Assembly: GCA_900767675.1 (NCBI GenBank)
Contig: CAAFZX010000035.1
Location: forward strand, 7,968 to 71,967
Direction of reading: 5' to 3'
Origin: an uncultured Collinsella sp.
GTDB taxonomy: Bacteria > Actinomycetota > Coriobacteriia > Coriobacteriales > Coriobacteriaceae
DNA length: 64,000 nucleotides
Made by a program: the position numbers and the translations under genes. Of this stretch, positions 62,314 through 64,000 are shown piece after piece. Under the pieces are notes generated by a model. It ran no database searches and was not told the DNA's origin. It was given only the letters and a program-made list of their open reading frames with translations. Positions within the stretch are counted from its first letter, which is position 1, and each line of letters opens with the position of its first letter.

Positions 62314-63714
62314 GTGTGCGCGATAATTCATTTTGGAACTGACGGTTGGCGCGCCCGCGTCGACGACGACTTTACCGCCGACAACGTTGCCCGCATTGCC
62401 GATGCCGTCGGCGAGTTGTGGCAAAAGACCAATCCCGGCAAAACAGTATATATAGGGTTCGACACCCGGCCGCAGGCGCGCGAGTTCGCTGAGCTTGCGG
62501 CAGGCGTGCTTGCGGCTCACGGATTGGACGCAGTGCTCGCATCTCGGCCTGTCCCGACCCCCGCCCTCACGTGGGCGGCGGCGTATGACGGCGAGGCCTG
62601 CGGTGCGCTCATGGTGACGGGGTCCCATCATCCGCAGGGGTATCTGTGCCTTAAGTTGCGCATGGGAGATGGCTCGACGGCCAATCAGGATGTCATCGAA
62701 GAGCTCGAAGAGACCATGGCCCCCGAGCCGATGGGGATCGAGGAACGCTATCGCACCGCGGATATTATTCCTGACTATATGCAGGCGGTGGCATCGTTTG
62801 TCGATGCCGACGCCATTCGAGCCGCTCACCTGCGTGTGGTAGTTGACCCCATGGGCGGCGCGGCTCAGGGATATCTTGCCGACCTGCTGCGGGAGCTAGG
62901 CGTCGAGGTGCACGAGATTCATGCCGGACAGTCGTCCGATCAAGAGGACATTTGCCCCGACCCTGTTGAGCCATGGGTGGACGCTTGCGAGCGTGCGGTT
63001 GTCGAGGACGGGGCGTGCGCGGGTCTGGTGACCGACGGCGATGCCGATCGTATCGGCGCGGTCGACGAACGCGGTAGATATATACATCCGCATCAAATCA
63101 TGGCGCTTGTTTTGGGCGACCTCGTTCAATTTCGCAATTTGAAGGGGCGTGTCGTCGTCAATCTCTCGTGCTCGACGCTCGTGCGCCGCATTGCTGAGGC
63201 GCTTGGCTGTCGCGTGACCGTTAAGCCGGTCGGTTTCAAATTTATAGCTGCAGAGATGAAGAAAGGCGGCGTCCTCATGGGAGGCGAGGAGGCCGGCGGT
63301 ATCGGCATCGCCGCGCATATGCCCGAGCGCGATGGAATCCTTGCTTGTCTGATTCTGTGTGAGCTTATGGCAAAGACGGGCGCGCCCTTGGGCGTTTTGG
63401 TCGATCAGCTCGAGGCCAGTTTTGGTAAGACGAGCTATGGACGTCGCGATTTGCGCCTTGAGGCCGAAGACGCCGAATCGCTGCGAACGCTGCTTCCTGG
63501 CATGAATCCCAAATCGATTTGCGGCAAGGCGCCGCAGGCTGTAAGCCATATGGATGGTTTACGTTTGGCATTCGAGGATGACACCTGGCTGCTGATCCGC
63601 CCCAGCGGGACCGAACCGGTGGTTCGCGTATACGCCGAGGGGTTCTCGGTGGAGGAGCGCGATGAGTTGCTCGATGCCGGCTGTGCCTTGGCTAAGGGAG
63701 CCTATCAGCTTTAG
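62314..63714 (+). CDS. Phosphoglucomutase/phosphomannomutase-family phosphohexomutase
   Basis: This is a 466-residue alpha-D-phosphohexomutase. The N-terminus is FGTDGWRARVDDDFT; the phosphoserine loop is VTGSHHPQG, with His where many members have Asn; the Mg2+ loop is DGDADRIG; the sugar loop is GGEEAGGIG; and the phosphate-binding RPSGTEPVVRVYAE closes domain 4. It interconverts hexose 1- and 6-phosphates for glycogen, nucleotide sugar or cell-wall synthesis. GTG 62314 has GAGG nine bases upstream and starts just before the conserved region; a longer frame from 62230 is not conserved. Confidence 0.9.
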   Translation: MCAIIHFGTDGWRARVDDDFTADNVARIADAVGELWQKTNPGKTVYIGFDTRPQAREFAELAAGVLAAHGLDAVLASRPVPTPALTWAAAYDGEACGALMVTGSHHPQGYLCLKLRMGDGSTANQDVIEELEETMAPEPMGIEERYRTADIIPDYMQAVASFVDADAIRAAHLRVVVDPMGGAAQGYLADLLRELGVEVHEIHAGQSSDQEDICPDPVEPWVDACERAVVEDGACAGLVTDGDADRIGAVDERGRYIHPHQIMALVLGDLVQFRNLKGRVVVNLSCSTLVRRIAEALGCRVTVKPVGFKFIAAEMKKGGVLMGGEEAGGIGIAAHMPERDGILACLILCELMAKTGAPLGVLVDQLEASFGKTSYGRRDLRLEAEDAESLRTLLPGMNPKSICGKAPQAVSHMDGLRLAFEDDTWLLIRPSGTEPVVRVYAEGFSVEERDELLDAGCALAKGAYQL

Positions 63715-64000
63715 CCATATGACGTTTCACTATAAAGAGACCCTCGGTGAGTGGTGGAGAACGGCCGGCAAACGTAAGCTGAGTATTAAAATGTGTAGGA
63801 AATGTGTACGCCTAGATTCCCGCCCGCGGGGGCCCTCCGGTCTGGCAATATATCTCCTTGCCGCGCGGCCCGGTCGAACCGGATGAGCCGCTAAGCGTGC
63901 ACCTTGAGAACCGGATACTGCGAGGATGGACACTTCAAGTGTCGCATCCGGGCAGACATCGAACCATTTGAAATGGTCTAACTTGGATTTGTTTTTCGCA
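63715..64000 (+). promoter_or_regulatory. Probable leader of an rRNA operon
   Basis: No gene is seen. The stretch TGCACCTTGAGAACCGGATAC and the end GATTTGTTTTTCGCA resemble the spacer that precedes 16S rRNA genes in Coriobacteria. Hairpins at 63924-63949 (GATGGACACTT/AAGTGTCGCATC) and about 63963-63979 (ACCATTT-G-AAATGGT) could be processing or antitermination structures. The 16S gene itself would begin beyond the window, so this is inferred. Confidence 0.4.

Overview
The window looks like chromosome of a high-GC gut actinobacterium of the class Coriobacteriia, most likely Collinsella. This is inferred from protein flavour (TIGR04076 protein, OFA-type transporter, LPxTG adhesin with isopeptide pilin repeats), the upp-atp-murA gene order and the style of the intergenic repeats; no rRNA gene is inside the window to prove it.

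Layout. 0-8 kb: end of a KdpE-type response regulator, RlmKL rRNA methyltransferase (with a degenerate RlmL half), a Cof-type HAD phosphatase, a small transaldolase and Tex. 8-12.5 kb: a minus-strand Gfo/Idh oxidoreductase, OFA-type MFS transporter and SDR dehydrogenase, divergent from a LysR regulator (catabolism of an unidentified substrate). 12.7-17 kb: marR plus a heterodimeric ABC exporter pair with translational overlaps. 17.5-20.8 kb: pyridoxal kinase, a TIGR04076 protein, a DUF4143 ATPase and a low-molecular-weight phosphatase. 20.8-25 kb: RpiR regulator divergent from a GH4 6-phospho-alpha-glucosidase and a PTS EIIBC. 25-33 kb: MFS exporter, acidic membrane protein, aldose epimerase, polar amino-acid ABC importer and an M20 dipeptidase. 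33.2-41.7 kb: an 8.2-kb gene for a sortase-anchored giant adhesin with 13 tandem isopeptide domains. 42.4-49.4 kb: prfA, prmC, a HigBA-like toxin-antitoxin pair, a Sua5-family gene, glpK and upp. 49.5-56.6 kb: a complete F-type ATP synthase operon. 56.6-63.7 kb: murA, an LCP ligase, pepT, a DtxR-family regulator, a homocysteine methyltransferase family gene and a phosphohexomutase. The last 290 bp resemble an rRNA operon leader.

Two observations stand out. First, the giant adhesin appears to be controlled by a G10 homopolymer: the only well-placed start with a strong ribosome binding site (33345) runs into this tract out of frame with the adhesin, and loss of one G would fuse it in frame, which is the signature of slipped-strand phase variation. 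Second, three full copies and one truncated copy of a ~190-235 bp element (28486, 43481, 59129, 17033) share conserved loops while their helices differ by paired changes. That points to an undescribed structured RNA or structured DNA repeat family, always lying just 3' of a gene in the full copies.

The intergenic DNA is also rich in other dispersed palindromes: the TGCGACAAAGGGAC family (five full copies and two half copies), a MITE-like 150-bp family (two copies) and several long hairpins. No tRNA gene, CRISPR array, prophage or intact insertion sequence was found.
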